A DNA stretch of 42,555 bases, from contig MUNB01000032.1 of NCBI GenBank assembly GCA_002154345.1, forward strand, positions 1-42,555. Direction: 5' to 3'. The position numbers and the translations under genes were made by a program. This stretch comes from Streptomyces griseus (GTDB lineage Bacteria; Actinomycetota; Actinomycetes; Streptomycetales; Streptomycetaceae). The notes under the pieces are model-generated. The model searched no databases. It saw only the letters and a program-made list of their open reading frames with translations, and was not told the DNA's origin. How positions within the stretch are numbered: the first letter of the stretch is position 1; each line of letters starts with the position of its first letter. This document shows positions 16,760 to 25,780 of the stretch, piece after piece.

Positions 16760-17875
16760 ATGGATACGGACGCCCTGACCGCCGACCTGTTGCGGGAGCT
16801 GCGGGCGACCCGGCCCTATCCGGCCCTGTCCCTGACCATGCCGACCCACCGCAAGGCCCCGGACAACGCCCAGGACCCGGTCCGGCTGCGGAACCTGGTG
16901 GCCGAGGCCGGACACCGCCTCGACGCCGACCCCGAGGTCAGCCGCGAGGTCGCGGCGGCCCTCCGGGCCCAGCTGGAGCGGGCGGCGGCCGAGGTGGACC
17001 CGCGCGGGGCGCTGGACTCGCTGGTGATCCTGGCCACCACCGACGAGTACGGGATCTGGCAGCTTCCGCGTACCGCACCCGAACGGGTGGTGCTCAGCGA
17101 CACCTACCTCACCCGCAACCTCGTCGCGGCCAAGGCCCAGACCCGGCCGTTCCGGGCGCTGACCGTCGCCGCCGACCACGCCACGCTGTGGATCGGCACG
17201 GGCGACGGCATCCGGCCCGAGAAGACGGGCGGCTTCCCGCTGGCCGCGCCGAAGGAGGCGCCGAACCCGCAGCGCGAGGAGCGGATCGGCGACACCCCGA
17301 GCACCTTCACCGACGAGGAGACCCGGAACTTCTTCCGTGACGTCGACGAGAAGCTGCGCGCGGTGCTCGCCGACGATCCGCGTCCGCTGTATCTGATGGG
17401 CCTGGCCCCCGCTCTCGCCCTGCTGGACGAGGTCGGCACCGGCTCCGGGTCCGCCCTCGGCCGGGTCGCCAAGGGCGCGCCGGCCGATCTGTCGCCCGCC
17501 GAGGTGCTCCGGGAGCTGCGGCCCGCCCTCGACGAGGGCGTACGCCTGGCGGCCGCCGAGGTGGAGACCCGGCTCGACCACGCCCGGGGCGCGCACTCCT
17601 TCGCCGGAGGTCTCGACGAGGTGTGGGCCGCCGTCCGGGAGGGCCGGGCCGGTCTGGTCGCGGTGGAGGAGCACTTCCAGGCGGCCGTGCAGGTGACCGA
17701 CGAGCATCTGGAGCCGGTGCCCGAGGGGAGCACGCAGACCGCCGACGGCACGATCCGCGAGGACATCGTCGACGAGCTGGTCGAAGCGGCGCTGGACAGC
17801 GGCGCCGACGTGGTGTTCGTCGAGGACGGTTCGCTGGCGGAGTACGGCCGGATCGCGGCGGCGCTGCGCTACTGA
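16760..17875 (+). CDS. baeRF-type protein (bacterial archaeo-eukaryotic release factor-like)
   Basis: 371 aa. The overall pattern (N-terminal LSLTMPTHRKAPDNAQDPVRLRNLV, central VILATTDEYGIWQLP, and C-terminal ADVVFVEDGSLAEYGRIAAALRY) fits the baeRF families, bacterial homologues of archaeal/eukaryotic peptide release factor 1; I favour baeRF3. The eRF1 GGQ hydrolysis motif is absent, as in several of these families, so a ribosome-associated or hibernation/stress role is suggested rather than termination. The start is ATG after GGGAGGG. Divergent from the DUF1269 gene, with TTGACT at ~16705 as a possible -35. Cytosolic. Function in Streptomyces unknown. Confidence 0.75.
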   Translation: MDTDALTADLLRELRATRPYPALSLTMPTHRKAPDNAQDPVRLRNLVAEAGHRLDADPEVSREVAAALRAQLERAAAEVDPRGALDSLVILATTDEYGIWQLPRTAPERVVLSDTYLTRNLVAAKAQTRPFRALTVAADHATLWIGTGDGIRPEKTGGFPLAAPKEAPNPQREERIGDTPSTFTDEETRNFFRDVDEKLRAVLADDPRPLYLMGLAPALALLDEVGTGSGSALGRVAKGAPADLSPAEVLRELRPALDEGVRLAAAEVETRLDHARGAHSFAGGLDEVWAAVREGRAGLVAVEEHFQAAVQVTDEHLEPVPEGSTQTADGTIREDIVDELVEAALDSGADVVFVEDGSLAEYGRIAAALRY

Positions 17876-17904
17876 CCGGGACCGCCCACCCGGGGGCCCG
17901 GCCG

Positions 17905-18864
17905 TCAGCCCAGGCGGCGGACGGGCTGCCCGTCGAGGAACGCCCTGATGTTCTCCACGGCCTGGCCGTAGTAGGTCTCGTAGTTGGCGCGCGACACATA
18001 GCCCAGGTGCGGGGTGGCCAGCAGGCGCGGGGCCGTGCGCACCGGATCGCCGGCCGGGAGCGGCTCGACGTCGAAGACATCGGTCGCGGCCCCGGCGATG
18101 GAGCCCGCGCGCAACGCGGCGAGCAGGGCGTCCGTGTCGACGATGGCCGCCCTGGAGGTGTTGATCAGATACGCGGTCGGGCGCATCCGGGCGAGTTCGG
18201 CCGCGCCGATCAGGCCGCGGGTCCGGTCGCCGAGCGCCAGGTGGACGGAGACGAAGTCGCTGTCGGCCAGCAGTTCTTCCTTGGAGGCGGCCAGGGCCAC
18301 GCCGACCTCGTCGGTACGTTCCTTCGTGAGGTTCTGGCTCCAGGCCACCACGTCCATGCCGAAGGCCAGGCCGACCTGCGCCACCCGGGCGCCGATCTTC
18401 CCGAGCCCCAGCAGGCCGAGCCGCCTGCCGTGCAGATCGGCCCCGAGGGTGGACTGCCAGGGCCCGCCCGTGCGCAGCGCTTCCGCCTCGGGGACGACCC
18501 CGCGCGCCAGGCCCAGGAGCAGCGCCCAGGTGTGCTCGACGGGCGGGGTGGAGGAGCTGGCGGTGCCGCAGACGACGACGCCGTGCCGCTTCGCGGCGTC
18601 GAAGTCGATGACGGAGTTGCGCATGCCGGAGGCGATCAGCAGGCGCAGCCGGGGCAGCCGGGCGAACAGCTCCGCCGGGAACGGCACCCGCTCGCGCAGG
18701 GTGACCACGATGTCGAACCCGGCCAGGGCGGCGGCAGCTTCGTCCTCGGTGGCGAGGTGCTCGGTGAACGACACCACCTCAACATCGGCGGTGACGGCCG
18801 ACCAGTCGACGACGGTGGTGGCCACGGACTGGAAGTCCTCGATCACGGCACAGCGCGGCTTCAT
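17905..18864 (-). CDS. D-2-hydroxyacid dehydrogenase (NAD-binding)
   Basis: 319 aa from ATG 18864, chosen for GGAGAGG at good spacing rather than the longer in-frame start. The NAD-binding domain carries GLLGLGKIGARVAQ. The catalytic triad of the family is present: Arg in NTSRAAIVD, Glu in DVFDVEPLP, and His in TPHLGY. It interconverts a 2-hydroxyacid and a 2-oxoacid with NAD(P)H, in the cytosol; substrate unknown, and SerA/PdxB-like specificity cannot be separated by eye. It lies downstream of phosphoketolase on the same strand but a hairpin (18913-18931) intervenes, so a separate promoter or attenuated read-through is likely. It converges on the baeRF gene. Confidence 0.88.
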   Translation of the reverse strand: MKPRCAVIEDFQSVATTVVDWSAVTADVEVVSFTEHLATEDEAAAALAGFDIVVTLRERVPFPAELFARLPRLRLLIASGMRNSVIDFDAAKRHGVVVCGTASSSTPPVEHTWALLLGLARGVVPEAEALRTGGPWQSTLGADLHGRRLGLLGLGKIGARVAQVGLAFGMDVVAWSQNLTKERTDEVGVALAASKEELLADSDFVSVHLALGDRTRGLIGAAELARMRPTAYLINTSRAAIVDTDALLAALRAGSIAGAATDVFDVEPLPAGDPVRTAPRLLATPHLGYVSRANYETYYGQAVENIRAFLDGQPVRRLG

Positions 18865-18912
18865 GGCGGCCTCTCCGGTGGGTGGCGGGTCGCCGTCCAT
18901 GATCGCTCATCG

Positions 18913-18931
18913 GCCGTTCCGGTGGAACGGC
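18913..18931 (-). terminator. Hairpin after the phosphoketolase gene
   Basis: GCCGTTCC (18913-18920) and GGAACGGC (18924-18931) form a perfect 8-bp stem with a 3-base loop, 19 bases beyond the phosphoketolase stop on the minus strand. Confidence 0.55.
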
Positions 18932-18949
18932 GGCCGGTGAAAGCCCCTG

Positions 18950-21328
18950 TCAGCCGCCCCACTTCCAGTCCACGACCTCCGGCAGGTCCGTGCCGTGCTC
19001 GCGGATCCAGGCGTGGTGGCGGGTACGGGTGTCCGCCATCTCCTGGCGTACGGCGACGGCGCGGACGCCGAGCCCCGGCACCCGGTCGATGACGTCCATG
19101 ACCAGCCGGTAGCGGTCGAGGTCGTTGCGGACGACCATGTCGAACGGCGTGGTCGTGGTGCCCTCCTCCTTGTAGCCGCGCACATGGAGGTGGGCGTGGC
19201 CGGTCCGGCGGTAGGCGAGCCGGTGGATCAGCCACGGGTAGCCGTGGTAGGCGAAGATCACCGGCTTGTCGCGGGTGAACAGGGCGTCGTACTCGGAGTC
19301 CGGCATACCGTGCGGGTGTTCCGTGTCGGGCATCATGCGGGCGATGTCGACGACGTTGACGACCCGGACGGCCAGCTCCGGCAGATGGCGGCGGATCAGA
19401 TCGGCGGCGGCCAGCGTCTCCTGGGTGGGTACGTCCCCGGCGCAGGCGAGGACCACGTCCGGTTCGCGTGCGCCGTCCTCGGTCCCGGCCCAGGTCCAGG
19501 CTCCGGCCCCGCGCGCGCAGTGGGCGCGGGCCTCCTCGGGGGTGAGCCAGTCGAAGGTCGGCTGCTTCCCGGCGACGATGACGTTGACGTAGTCGCGGCT
19601 GCGCAGCGCGTGGTCGGCCACCGAGAGCAGGGTGTTGGCGTCCGGCGGGAGGTAGACGCGCACGACCTCGGGGCTCTTGTTGAGGATGTGGTCGACGAAG
19701 CCCGGGTCCTGGTGCGAGAAGCCGTTGTGGTCCTGGCGCCAGACGTGCGAGGTGAGCAGGTAGTTGAGCGAGGCGATCGGCCGCCGCCAGGGCAGCCGGC
19801 GCGAGGTGCGCAGCCACTTGATGTGCTGGTTGACCATGGAGTCGACGATGTGGGCGAACGCCTCGTAACTGGAGAAGAGCCCGTGCCGTCCGGTGAGCAG
19901 ATAGCCCTCCAGCCAGCCCTGGCAGAGGTGTTCGGAGAGCACTTCCATCACCCGGCCGTCGTGGGCGAGGTGTTCGTCGGTGGGCAGGGTCTCGGCCTGC
20001 CAGGCCTTGCCGGTGGCCCGGTAGAGCGCGTCCAGCCGGTTGGAGGCGGTCTCGTCGGGACCGACCACCCGGAAGTCCCTGCGGTCGGTGGTGGCGGCCA
20101 TGACGCTCTCCAGGAGGCCGCCGAGCACCTTGGTGGGCTCGTGGAGCGTGGTGCCGGGCCGGTCGACCCGTACGGCGTGGTCGGCCGGGTCGGGCAGCGG
20201 GAGGTCGCGCAGGAGCAGCCCGCCGTTGGCGTACGGGGTGGAGCCGAGCCGGGACTCCCCCTCGGGCACACAGGCGAGGACCTGTTCGGTGGGGCGGCCG
20301 TCGGCGTCGAAGAGTTCGGCGGGGCGGTAGGAGCGCAGCCAGTCCTCCAGCTGCCGCAGATGCCCGGGGTCGTCCCGGACGCCGGAGAGCGGGACCTGGT
20401 GGGAGCGCCAGGTGTTCTCGACGGGCTGTCCGTCGACTTCTTCGGGGCCGGTCCAGCCCTTGGGGGTGCGCAGTACGATCATGGGCCAGCGGGGGCGTTC
20501 GGTCGCGCCGCCCTCGCGGGCCGCCCGCTGGTACGCGCCGATGCGGTCCAGGGCGGTGTCCAGGGCGGCGGCGAGCGCCCGGTGGACGGCGGCCGGGTCG
20601 TCGCCGGTGACGAACAGCGGGTCGTGGCCGTAGCCGCGCAGCAGGTGGTCCAGCTCCTCCTCGGGGATCCGGGCCAGGACCGCCGGGTTGGCGATCTTGT
20701 AGCCGTTGAGGTGGAGGATGGGCAGGACGGCCCCGTCGTGGACCGGGTCGAGGAACTTGTCTCCGTGCCAGGAGGCGGCGAGCGGTCCCGTCTCGGCCTC
20801 GCCGTCGCCGATCACACAGGCGACCAGCAGGTCCGGGTGGTCGAAGGCGGCTCCGTAGGCGTGGGCGAGGGCGTAGCCGAGTTCACCGCCCTCGTGGATG
20901 GAGCCGGGGGTCTCGGGGGCGACATGGCTGGGCACACCGCCGGGGAACGAGAACTGCTTGAACAGCGCGCCCATGCCCGCGGCATCCCGGCCGACGTCCG
21001 GGTAGGTGGCGGAGTAGCTGCCCTCCAGCCAGGAGTTGGCGAGGACGGCGGGTCCGCCGTGACCGGGGCCCCAGACGCACAGGGCGTTCAGCTCGCGGGA
21101 CTTGATCACGCGGTTGAGGTGGGTGTGGACGAGGTTGAGCCCCGGTGAGGTGCCCCAGTGGCCGAGCAGCCGGGGCTTGATGTCCTCGGGGACGAGCGGC
21201 CGGGTCAGCAGGGGGTTGGCCATCAGGTAGATCTGGCCGACGGCGAGGTAGTTGGCCGCGCGCCAGTGCGCGTCGAGCGCGGCGAGTTCATCGTGGGAGA
21301 GGGAGGAAGGGGCAGGTGTGTCGCTCAC
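18950..21328 (-). CDS. xfp: Xylulose-5-phosphate/fructose-6-phosphate phosphoketolase
   Basis: 792 aa, full family length. It starts at GTG with GAGGAG upstream. It aligns end to end with bacterial phosphoketolases: [17 protein letters not shown] near the N-terminus, [20 protein letters not shown], and the thiamine-diphosphate-binding [14 protein letters not shown] followed by [11 protein letters not shown]. The C-terminal domain has [11 protein letters not shown] and [12 protein letters not shown]. With phosphate it cleaves xylulose-5-P or fructose-6-P to acetyl-phosphate plus glyceraldehyde-3-P or erythrose-4-P, in the cytosol. It follows the succinate-semialdehyde dehydrogenase gene by 45 bases, so probably co-transcribed. 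The role is likely carbon overflow or fast acetyl-P supply. Confidence 0.96.
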   Translation of the reverse strand: MSDTPAPSSLSHDELAALDAHWRAANYLAVGQIYLMANPLLTRPLVPEDIKPRLLGHWGTSPGLNLVHTHLNRVIKSRELNALCVWGPGHGGPAVLANSWLEGSYSATYPDVGRDAAGMGALFKQFSFPGGVPSHVAPETPGSIHEGGELGYALAHAYGAAFDHPDLLVACVIGDGEAETGPLAASWHGDKFLDPVHDGAVLPILHLNGYKIANPAVLARIPEEELDHLLRGYGHDPLFVTGDDPAAVHRALAAALDTALDRIGAYQRAAREGGATERPRWPMIVLRTPKGWTGPEEVDGQPVENTWRSHQVPLSGVRDDPGHLRQLEDWLRSYRPAELFDADGRPTEQVLACVPEGESRLGSTPYANGGLLLRDLPLPDPADHAVRVDRPGTTLHEPTKVLGGLLESVMAATTDRRDFRVVGPDETASNRLDALYRATGKAWQAETLPTDEHLAHDGRVMEVLSEHLCQGWLEGYLLTGRHGLFSSYEAFAHIVDSMVNQHIKWLRTSRRLPWRRPIASLNYLLTSHVWRQDHNGFSHQDPGFVDHILNKSPEVVRVYLPPDANTLLSVADHALRSRDYVNVIVAGKQPTFDWLTPEEARAHCARGAGAWTWAGTEDGAREPDVVLACAGDVPTQETLAAADLIRRHLPELAVRVVNVVDIARMMPDTEHPHGMPDSEYDALFTRDKPVIFAYHGYPWLIHRLAYRRTGHAHLHVRGYKEEGTTTTPFDMVVRNDLDRYRLVMDVIDRVPGLGVRAVAVRQEMADTRTRHHAWIREHGTDLPEVVDWKWGG

Positions 21329-21373
21329 GGGGCAGGTCTCCTCGTCGGGTGACGGCGCACGGGCGGGGTGTCG

Positions 21374-22786
21374 TCAGGACGCCTCGGGGCCGTACCAGAG
21401 CGTGGTGGCGTTGCAGAACTCGCGGATGCCGTGTCCGGCGAGCTCACGCCCGTAACCGGAGCGCTTGATCCCGCCGAAGGGCAGGGCGGGGTGCGAGGCG
21501 GTCATCCCGTTGAAGAAGACTCCGCCCGCCTCCAGGTCACGGGCGCAGCGCTCCTGCTCGCCGGGGTCGCGGGTCCAGACGTTGGAGCTGAGGCCGAAGG
21601 GCGTGTCGTTGGCCAGGTGGATCGCCTCGTCGAGGTCGGCGACCCGGTAGAGGGTGGCGACCGGTCCGAAGGTCTCCTCGCGGTGGACGCGCATGGCGGT
21701 GGTGATGCCGGCGAGCACCGTGGGCTCGTAGAACCAGCCGTTCTCCAGGCCGCCGCCGAGCTTGTCGGGCCGGCGTCCGCCGCACAGCGCCTCGGCGCCC
21801 CGCTCGACGGCGTCGTCGACGAGTTCCTCCAGGTCGGTGCGGCCCTGTTCGGTGGAGAGCGGGCCGATGTCGGTGGCCTCCTCCAGCGGGTCGCCGACGG
21901 TCAGGGCGCGCATGCCCGCGGTGAAGTGCTCGGCGAACGCGTCGTGGACGTCGGCGTGCACGATGAAGCGCTTGGCGGCGATGCAGGACTGGCCGTTGTT
22001 CTGGACCCGGGCGGTGACGGCGGTGGCGGCGGCCTTCTCCACGTCCGCCGAGGGCAGCACGAGGTAGGGGTCGCTGCCGCCGAGTTCCAGCACGGTCTTC
22101 TTGACCTCGTCACCGGCGGTGGCGGCGACGGCTCGCCCGGCCGGTTCGCTGCCGGTGAGGGTGGCCGCGACGACGCGCGGGTCGCGCAGGACCGCCTCGA
22201 CCGCACCGGAGCCGATCAGCAGCGTACGGAAGCAGCCCGCCGGGAATCCGGCCCGGTGGAAGAGGTCCTCCAGGTAGAGGGCGGTCTGCGGGACGTTCGA
22301 GGCGTGCTTGAGGAGTCCGACGTTGCCCGCCATCAGCGCGGGGGCGGCGAAGCGCACCACCTGCCAGAGCGGGAAGTTCCACGGCATCACGGCGAGGACC
22401 ACGCCGAGCGGACGGTAGCGGACCAGCGCGCGGGCGGCGCCGGAGTCCTTCACGTCGGCGGGGTCCGGGTGTTCGTCGGCGAGCAGCCCCTCGGCGTGGG
22501 CGGCGTACCAGCGCATCGCCTTCGCGCACTTGGCTGCCTCGGCGCGGGCCGCCGTGACGGGCTTGCCCATCTCGACAGTCATCGTGCGGGCGATGGTGTC
22601 GCGGTCCTCGTCGAGGAGGTCGGCGGCCCGGTTCAGCCAGCCGGCGCGCTGTTCGAAGGGGGTGGTGCGGTACTGGTGGAAGGTCTCCGCGGCGGCGGCG
22701 ATCCTGCGGTGCGTCTCCTCCTCGCCCAGGGCGTCGAAGGACCTGATCAGTTCGCCGTTCGCGGGGTTGACCGTCGCGATGGGCAT
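21374..22786 (-). CDS. gabD: NAD(P)-dependent succinate-semialdehyde dehydrogenase
   Basis: 470 aa from ATG 22786 with AGGAGG eight bases upstream. It is an aldehyde dehydrogenase of the short succinate-semialdehyde type (starts [17 protein letters not shown]). Seen are MPWNFPLWQ, catalytic Glu in [12 protein letters not shown], catalytic Cys in [12 protein letters not shown], and [10 protein letters not shown] for cofactor positioning. It oxidises succinate semialdehyde to succinate, ending GABA breakdown. No GABA transaminase is present in the window, so the semialdehyde source is unseen; related aldehydes are possible substrates. Phosphoketolase follows 45 bases downstream. Confidence 0.9.
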   Translation of the reverse strand: MPIATVNPANGELIRSFDALGEEETHRRIAAAAETFHQYRTTPFEQRAGWLNRAADLLDEDRDTIARTMTVEMGKPVTAARAEAAKCAKAMRWYAAHAEGLLADEHPDPADVKDSGAARALVRYRPLGVVLAVMPWNFPLWQVVRFAAPALMAGNVGLLKHASNVPQTALYLEDLFHRAGFPAGCFRTLLIGSGAVEAVLRDPRVVAATLTGSEPAGRAVAATAGDEVKKTVLELGGSDPYLVLPSADVEKAAATAVTARVQNNGQSCIAAKRFIVHADVHDAFAEHFTAGMRALTVGDPLEEATDIGPLSTEQGRTDLEELVDDAVERGAEALCGGRRPDKLGGGLENGWFYEPTVLAGITTAMRVHREETFGPVATLYRVADLDEAIHLANDTPFGLSSNVWTRDPGEQERCARDLEAGGVFFNGMTASHPALPFGGIKRSGYGRELAGHGIREFCNATTLWYGPEAS

Positions 22787-22871
22787 GGCAGTGGCCTCCT
22801 AGCATCGGTACTTCGACCGTCCCGCGCCGCACCGGTCCGCGCAACGCGGCCCTCCCCTCCCCCGCACGTAC

Positions 22872-22922
22872 CCGGCCGACGCGGATCATGCGTGCCGAGA
22901 GGGCACGTTCCGCGTCGGCCGG
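22872..22922 (-). terminator. Bipartite hairpin between the HATPase and SSADH genes
   Basis: CCGGCCGACGCGGA (22872-22885) pairs perfectly with TCCGCGTCGGCCGG (22909-22922), a 14-bp stem, and encloses a second CGTGCC/GGCACG stem with a GAGA loop. It starts 27 bases past the HATPase stop and lies 86 bases before the dehydrogenase start, so most likely a terminator; a structured leader is possible. Confidence 0.65.
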
Positions 22923-22948
22923 TGTGCGGTCCGCCCTGCCGGGGGCGG

Positions 22949-23407
22949 TTATACGAGCGCTGCCAGGGGCAGGTCGCGGGCGGTACGGACGCCGGGCAGC
23001 GGGGCGTACGGGAGCAGGCCCGCGGCCTTCGGCGCCTCGGCGTAGCGGGTGAACCAGACCACCTTGCCGTCCGTGGTCCGGCAGGTGCCCCAGCTGTCGC
23101 TCAGGGCCATCACCCGGCTCAGCCCGCCGCCGGCCGGCAGCAGCCGGGGCATCCGGGCACTGTTGTCGGCGACGGACACGGTCACGTGCCGTCCGGTCCA
23201 GCGGAGTTCGAGGACGCAGGTGTTGCCGTCGCCGACATGCCGGTGGACGTTGGTCAGGAGTTCGTCCAGGGCCCGGCAGACCGGCCGGACGTGCAGATCG
23301 AGACTCCAGTGACGCAGGTGCGCGGCGACGATCCGCCGCAGCTGGGAAACGCGCTCTGCCGACACCTGCAGTTCGACCGAGTAGTGCCGGTCGAGTGGAA
23401 CGGTCAT
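22949..23407 (-). CDS. ATP-binding regulator (anti-sigma-like HATPase)
   Basis: 152 aa with GAGGAG eight bases before its ATG. It is a single HATPase_c domain of the SpoIIAB/RsbW type: the N-box DELLTNVHRHVGDG near 60-73 and a G1-type VSVADNSARMPRL near 95-107, then a G2-like GGGLSRVMALSDSW. These small Streptomyces proteins act as serine kinases or sigma-factor binders in partner switching, in the cytosol. No sigma or antagonist gene is adjacent, but a STAS-domain glutaminase is encoded 7.4 kb away. Two 15-bp direct repeats lie just upstream of its start, hinting at a dedicated regulator. The partner is unknown. Confidence 0.85.
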   Translation of the reverse strand: MTVPLDRHYSVELQVSAERVSQLRRIVAAHLRHWSLDLHVRPVCRALDELLTNVHRHVGDGNTCVLELRWTGRHVTVSVADNSARMPRLLPAGGGLSRVMALSDSWGTCRTTDGKVVWFTRYAEAPKAAGLLPYAPLPGVRTARDLPLAALV

Positions 23408-23439
23408 CGTCGAGGCTCCTCACCACGAGGCCCACGTGC

Positions 23440-23471
23440 TTCACCCCGTCGTACCTTTCACCCCGTCGTAC
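23440..23471. repeat. Direct repeat upstream of the HATPase gene
   Basis: TTCACCCCGTCGTAC occurs at 23440-23454 and 23457-23471, a 17-bp period, 33-64 bases upstream of the ATG on the minus strand (reading GTACGACGGGGTGAA twice). The position overlaps where a promoter would be, so an operator or activator site is plausible. Confidence 0.75.
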
Positions 23472-23602
23472 GAACGACCCCCGAACACGAAGCGTGAGCA
23501 CTGATCACTTCTGGGTCACTCCTCAGGGTGGGGCCGGTACGCCGGACGCGCAACAGCTGGGCCGTCCGTGCTGGTCGGAGCCGGTGTCCGCACTCAGGAC
23601 GA

Positions 23603-25702
23603 TCACAGCAGGTAGGGCAGCAAGGTGTCCGGGGTGAGGGGCAGTTCGCGCAGCCGGGCGCCGGTGGCGTGGCGGACGGCGTTCCCGATGGCGGCCGCGG
23701 TGCCGACGATCCCGATCTCGCCGATGCCCTTGCTGCCCATCGGGTTGAGGTGGCGGTCGTCCTCCTCGATCCAGTGCGCCTGGATGTCGGCCGTGTCGGC
23801 GCAGACGGGCACGTGGTAGGCGGCGAGGTCCTTGGCCGTGAAGTCGCCGAAGTCCGGGTCCAGGCCGCAGTCCTCGGTGAGCGCCATGCCGATGCCCATC
23901 ACCATGCCGCCGGTGAACTGGGAGCGCGCGGTGCGGGCGTTGAGGATCCGTCCGGCGGCGTACACGCCGAGCAGCCGGCGTACGCGCACCTCGCCGGTGA
24001 CGGCGTCCACGGCGGTCTCGGCGAAGTGGGCCCCGAAGGCGTGCCGGGCGTACGGGGACTCCTCGCCGGTCTCCTGCTCGGTGTCGGCGGTGGTGGTGAT
24101 CCCGTCGGTCGGCAGCGGACCGGTGTGCTCCGCGAGGCGGGCGGCCAGGTCGGCGGCGGCCTTGTGCACGGCCCAGCCCCAGGACGCGGTGCCGGAGGAG
24201 CCGCCGGCCAGCGGGGCGGTGGGCAGATCGGTGGAGCCGATGTCGATGTGCACGGCCTCGGGCTCGACGCCGAGCGCGTCGGCGGCGATCTGGGCCAGGA
24301 CGGTGCGGGCCCCGGTGCCGATGTCGGTGGCGTTGACGGCGATGCTCAGCGCGCCGTCCGGTGCGGCGTGGGCGCTCGCGGTGGACCGGGAGACGAGCAC
24401 GGGGTACGTCGCCGAGGCCACGCCCGTACCGATGAGCCAGCGGCCCTCCTGGCGGGCGGCGGGCCGGGGGTCGCGGTCGTGCCAGCCGAACCGCGCGGCG
24501 CCGTCGCGCAGGCAGGCGGCGAGACCGCGGCTGCTGAAGGGGCGGCCGCTGTCCGGCTCGGTCTCCGGTTCGTTGCGCAGCCGCAGCTCCACGGGGTCCA
24601 GGCCGAGCGCGGAGGCGAGCTCGTCCATGGCGGACTCCAGGGCGTACATCCCCGAGGCCTCCCCCGGGGCGCGCATCCAGGAGGGGCTGGGCACGTCGAG
24701 AGCGGTCACCCGGTGCGCGGTGCGGCTGTACGGCGAGGCGTACATGGTGCGGGCGGGCACGGCGGCCTGCTCGACGAACTCCTTCACGGTGGAGGTCTGG
24801 GTGACGACCTCGTGGCTGACCGCGGTGAGCACCCCGTCCAGGCCCGCGCCGAGCCGGACCCGCTGGATCGTGGGGGCCCGGTGGCCGATGACCTCCGCCA
24901 GCTGGGCGCGGGGGAACACCAGCTTCACCGGCCGCCCGGTGTGCCGGGCCGCCATCGCGGCCAGGACCGCCTGGGGGCGGGTGGTGCCCTTCGAGCCGAA
25001 CCCGCCGCCGACGTGCTCGGAGACCACGGTGATCCGGTCGGAGGCCAGGCCGAACGCCCGGGCGAGGCTGCCGCGCACCTTGTCGGAGCCCTGGCTGGAG
25101 TCGTGGACGGTGAGGTGTCCGTCCTCCCAGACGGCGGTGGCGGCGTGCGGCTCCATGGGGTGGTTGTGCAGGGCGCCCATCCGGTACGTGGCGTCGACCT
25201 GGACGCGCGCCCCGGCCAGGGCCCGTTCCACGTCGCCGCGGACCCGGACGGCGGGGAAGCCGCCGTTGGCCTCCTCGGGCGTGTAGAGGCCCGGGTGGTC
25301 CTCGGTGAGGGTGACGTCGAACGGGTCGCGTTCGTACTCGACGTGGAGTTCCCCGCCGCCGGTCCGGGCCGCTTCGAGGCTCTCGGCGATCACGAGGGCG
25401 ATCGGCCAGCCGTGGTGCGGGACCCGGTCGTCCTGGAGCACGGCGAGGATCGGGTCGTCGGGCTCCTGGAGGCGGGGCGCGTTGTCATGGGTGAGGACGG
25501 CGTGGACGCCCGGTACGGCGAGGGCGTCGACGGCCCGTACGGCGGTGACGCGACCGGCCGCGACGGTGGCCGGGACGGTCCAGGCGTACAGACAGCCGGA
25601 GGGGGTGCGGTCGGCCGCGTAGCGGGCGCTGCCGGTGACCTTGTCCCGGGCCTCTCTGCGGACGACGGGCGCACCGGGGAACTGCGGGGCTCGGGTGGTC
25701 AT
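23603..25702 (-). CDS. Molybdenum hydroxylase large subunit (xanthine/aldehyde dehydrogenase family, PaoC-like)
   Basis: 699 aa from ATG 25702 (GAGGAC upstream); a longer in-frame start is less likely. It opens with the family's RREARDKVTGSARYAADR and contains molybdopterin-cytosine-dinucleotide contacts such as HVGGGFGSKG, RAPGEASGMYALE, and the late SKGIGEIGIVGTAAAIGNA with the catalytic Glu. It hydroxylates an aldehyde, purine or N-heterocycle at the Mo centre using water. The two upstream genes encode its electron-transfer partners. No Tat signal is seen on any subunit, so the complex should be cytosolic, unlike E. coli PaoABC. Substrate undetermined; no maturation (XdhC-type) gene is in the window. 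Confidence 0.92.
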   Translation of the reverse strand: MTTRAPQFPGAPVVRREARDKVTGSARYAADRTPSGCLYAWTVPATVAAGRVTAVRAVDALAVPGVHAVLTHDNAPRLQEPDDPILAVLQDDRVPHHGWPIALVIAESLEAARTGGGELHVEYERDPFDVTLTEDHPGLYTPEEANGGFPAVRVRGDVERALAGARVQVDATYRMGALHNHPMEPHAATAVWEDGHLTVHDSSQGSDKVRGSLARAFGLASDRITVVSEHVGGGFGSKGTTRPQAVLAAMAARHTGRPVKLVFPRAQLAEVIGHRAPTIQRVRLGAGLDGVLTAVSHEVVTQTSTVKEFVEQAAVPARTMYASPYSRTAHRVTALDVPSPSWMRAPGEASGMYALESAMDELASALGLDPVELRLRNEPETEPDSGRPFSSRGLAACLRDGAARFGWHDRDPRPAARQEGRWLIGTGVASATYPVLVSRSTASAHAAPDGALSIAVNATDIGTGARTVLAQIAADALGVEPEAVHIDIGSTDLPTAPLAGGSSGTASWGWAVHKAAADLAARLAEHTGPLPTDGITTTADTEQETGEESPYARHAFGAHFAETAVDAVTGEVRVRRLLGVYAAGRILNARTARSQFTGGMVMGIGMALTEDCGLDPDFGDFTAKDLAAYHVPVCADTADIQAHWIEEDDRHLNPMGSKGIGEIGIVGTAAAIGNAVRHATGARLRELPLTPDTLLPYLL

Positions 25703-25780
25703 GGCGATGGGTCCTCGGGGGTCGGGGGCGCGGGCGGTCACGGGTGGCCGCCCCGGGCGGTTTCGGCCGGTCCCGGCGGT

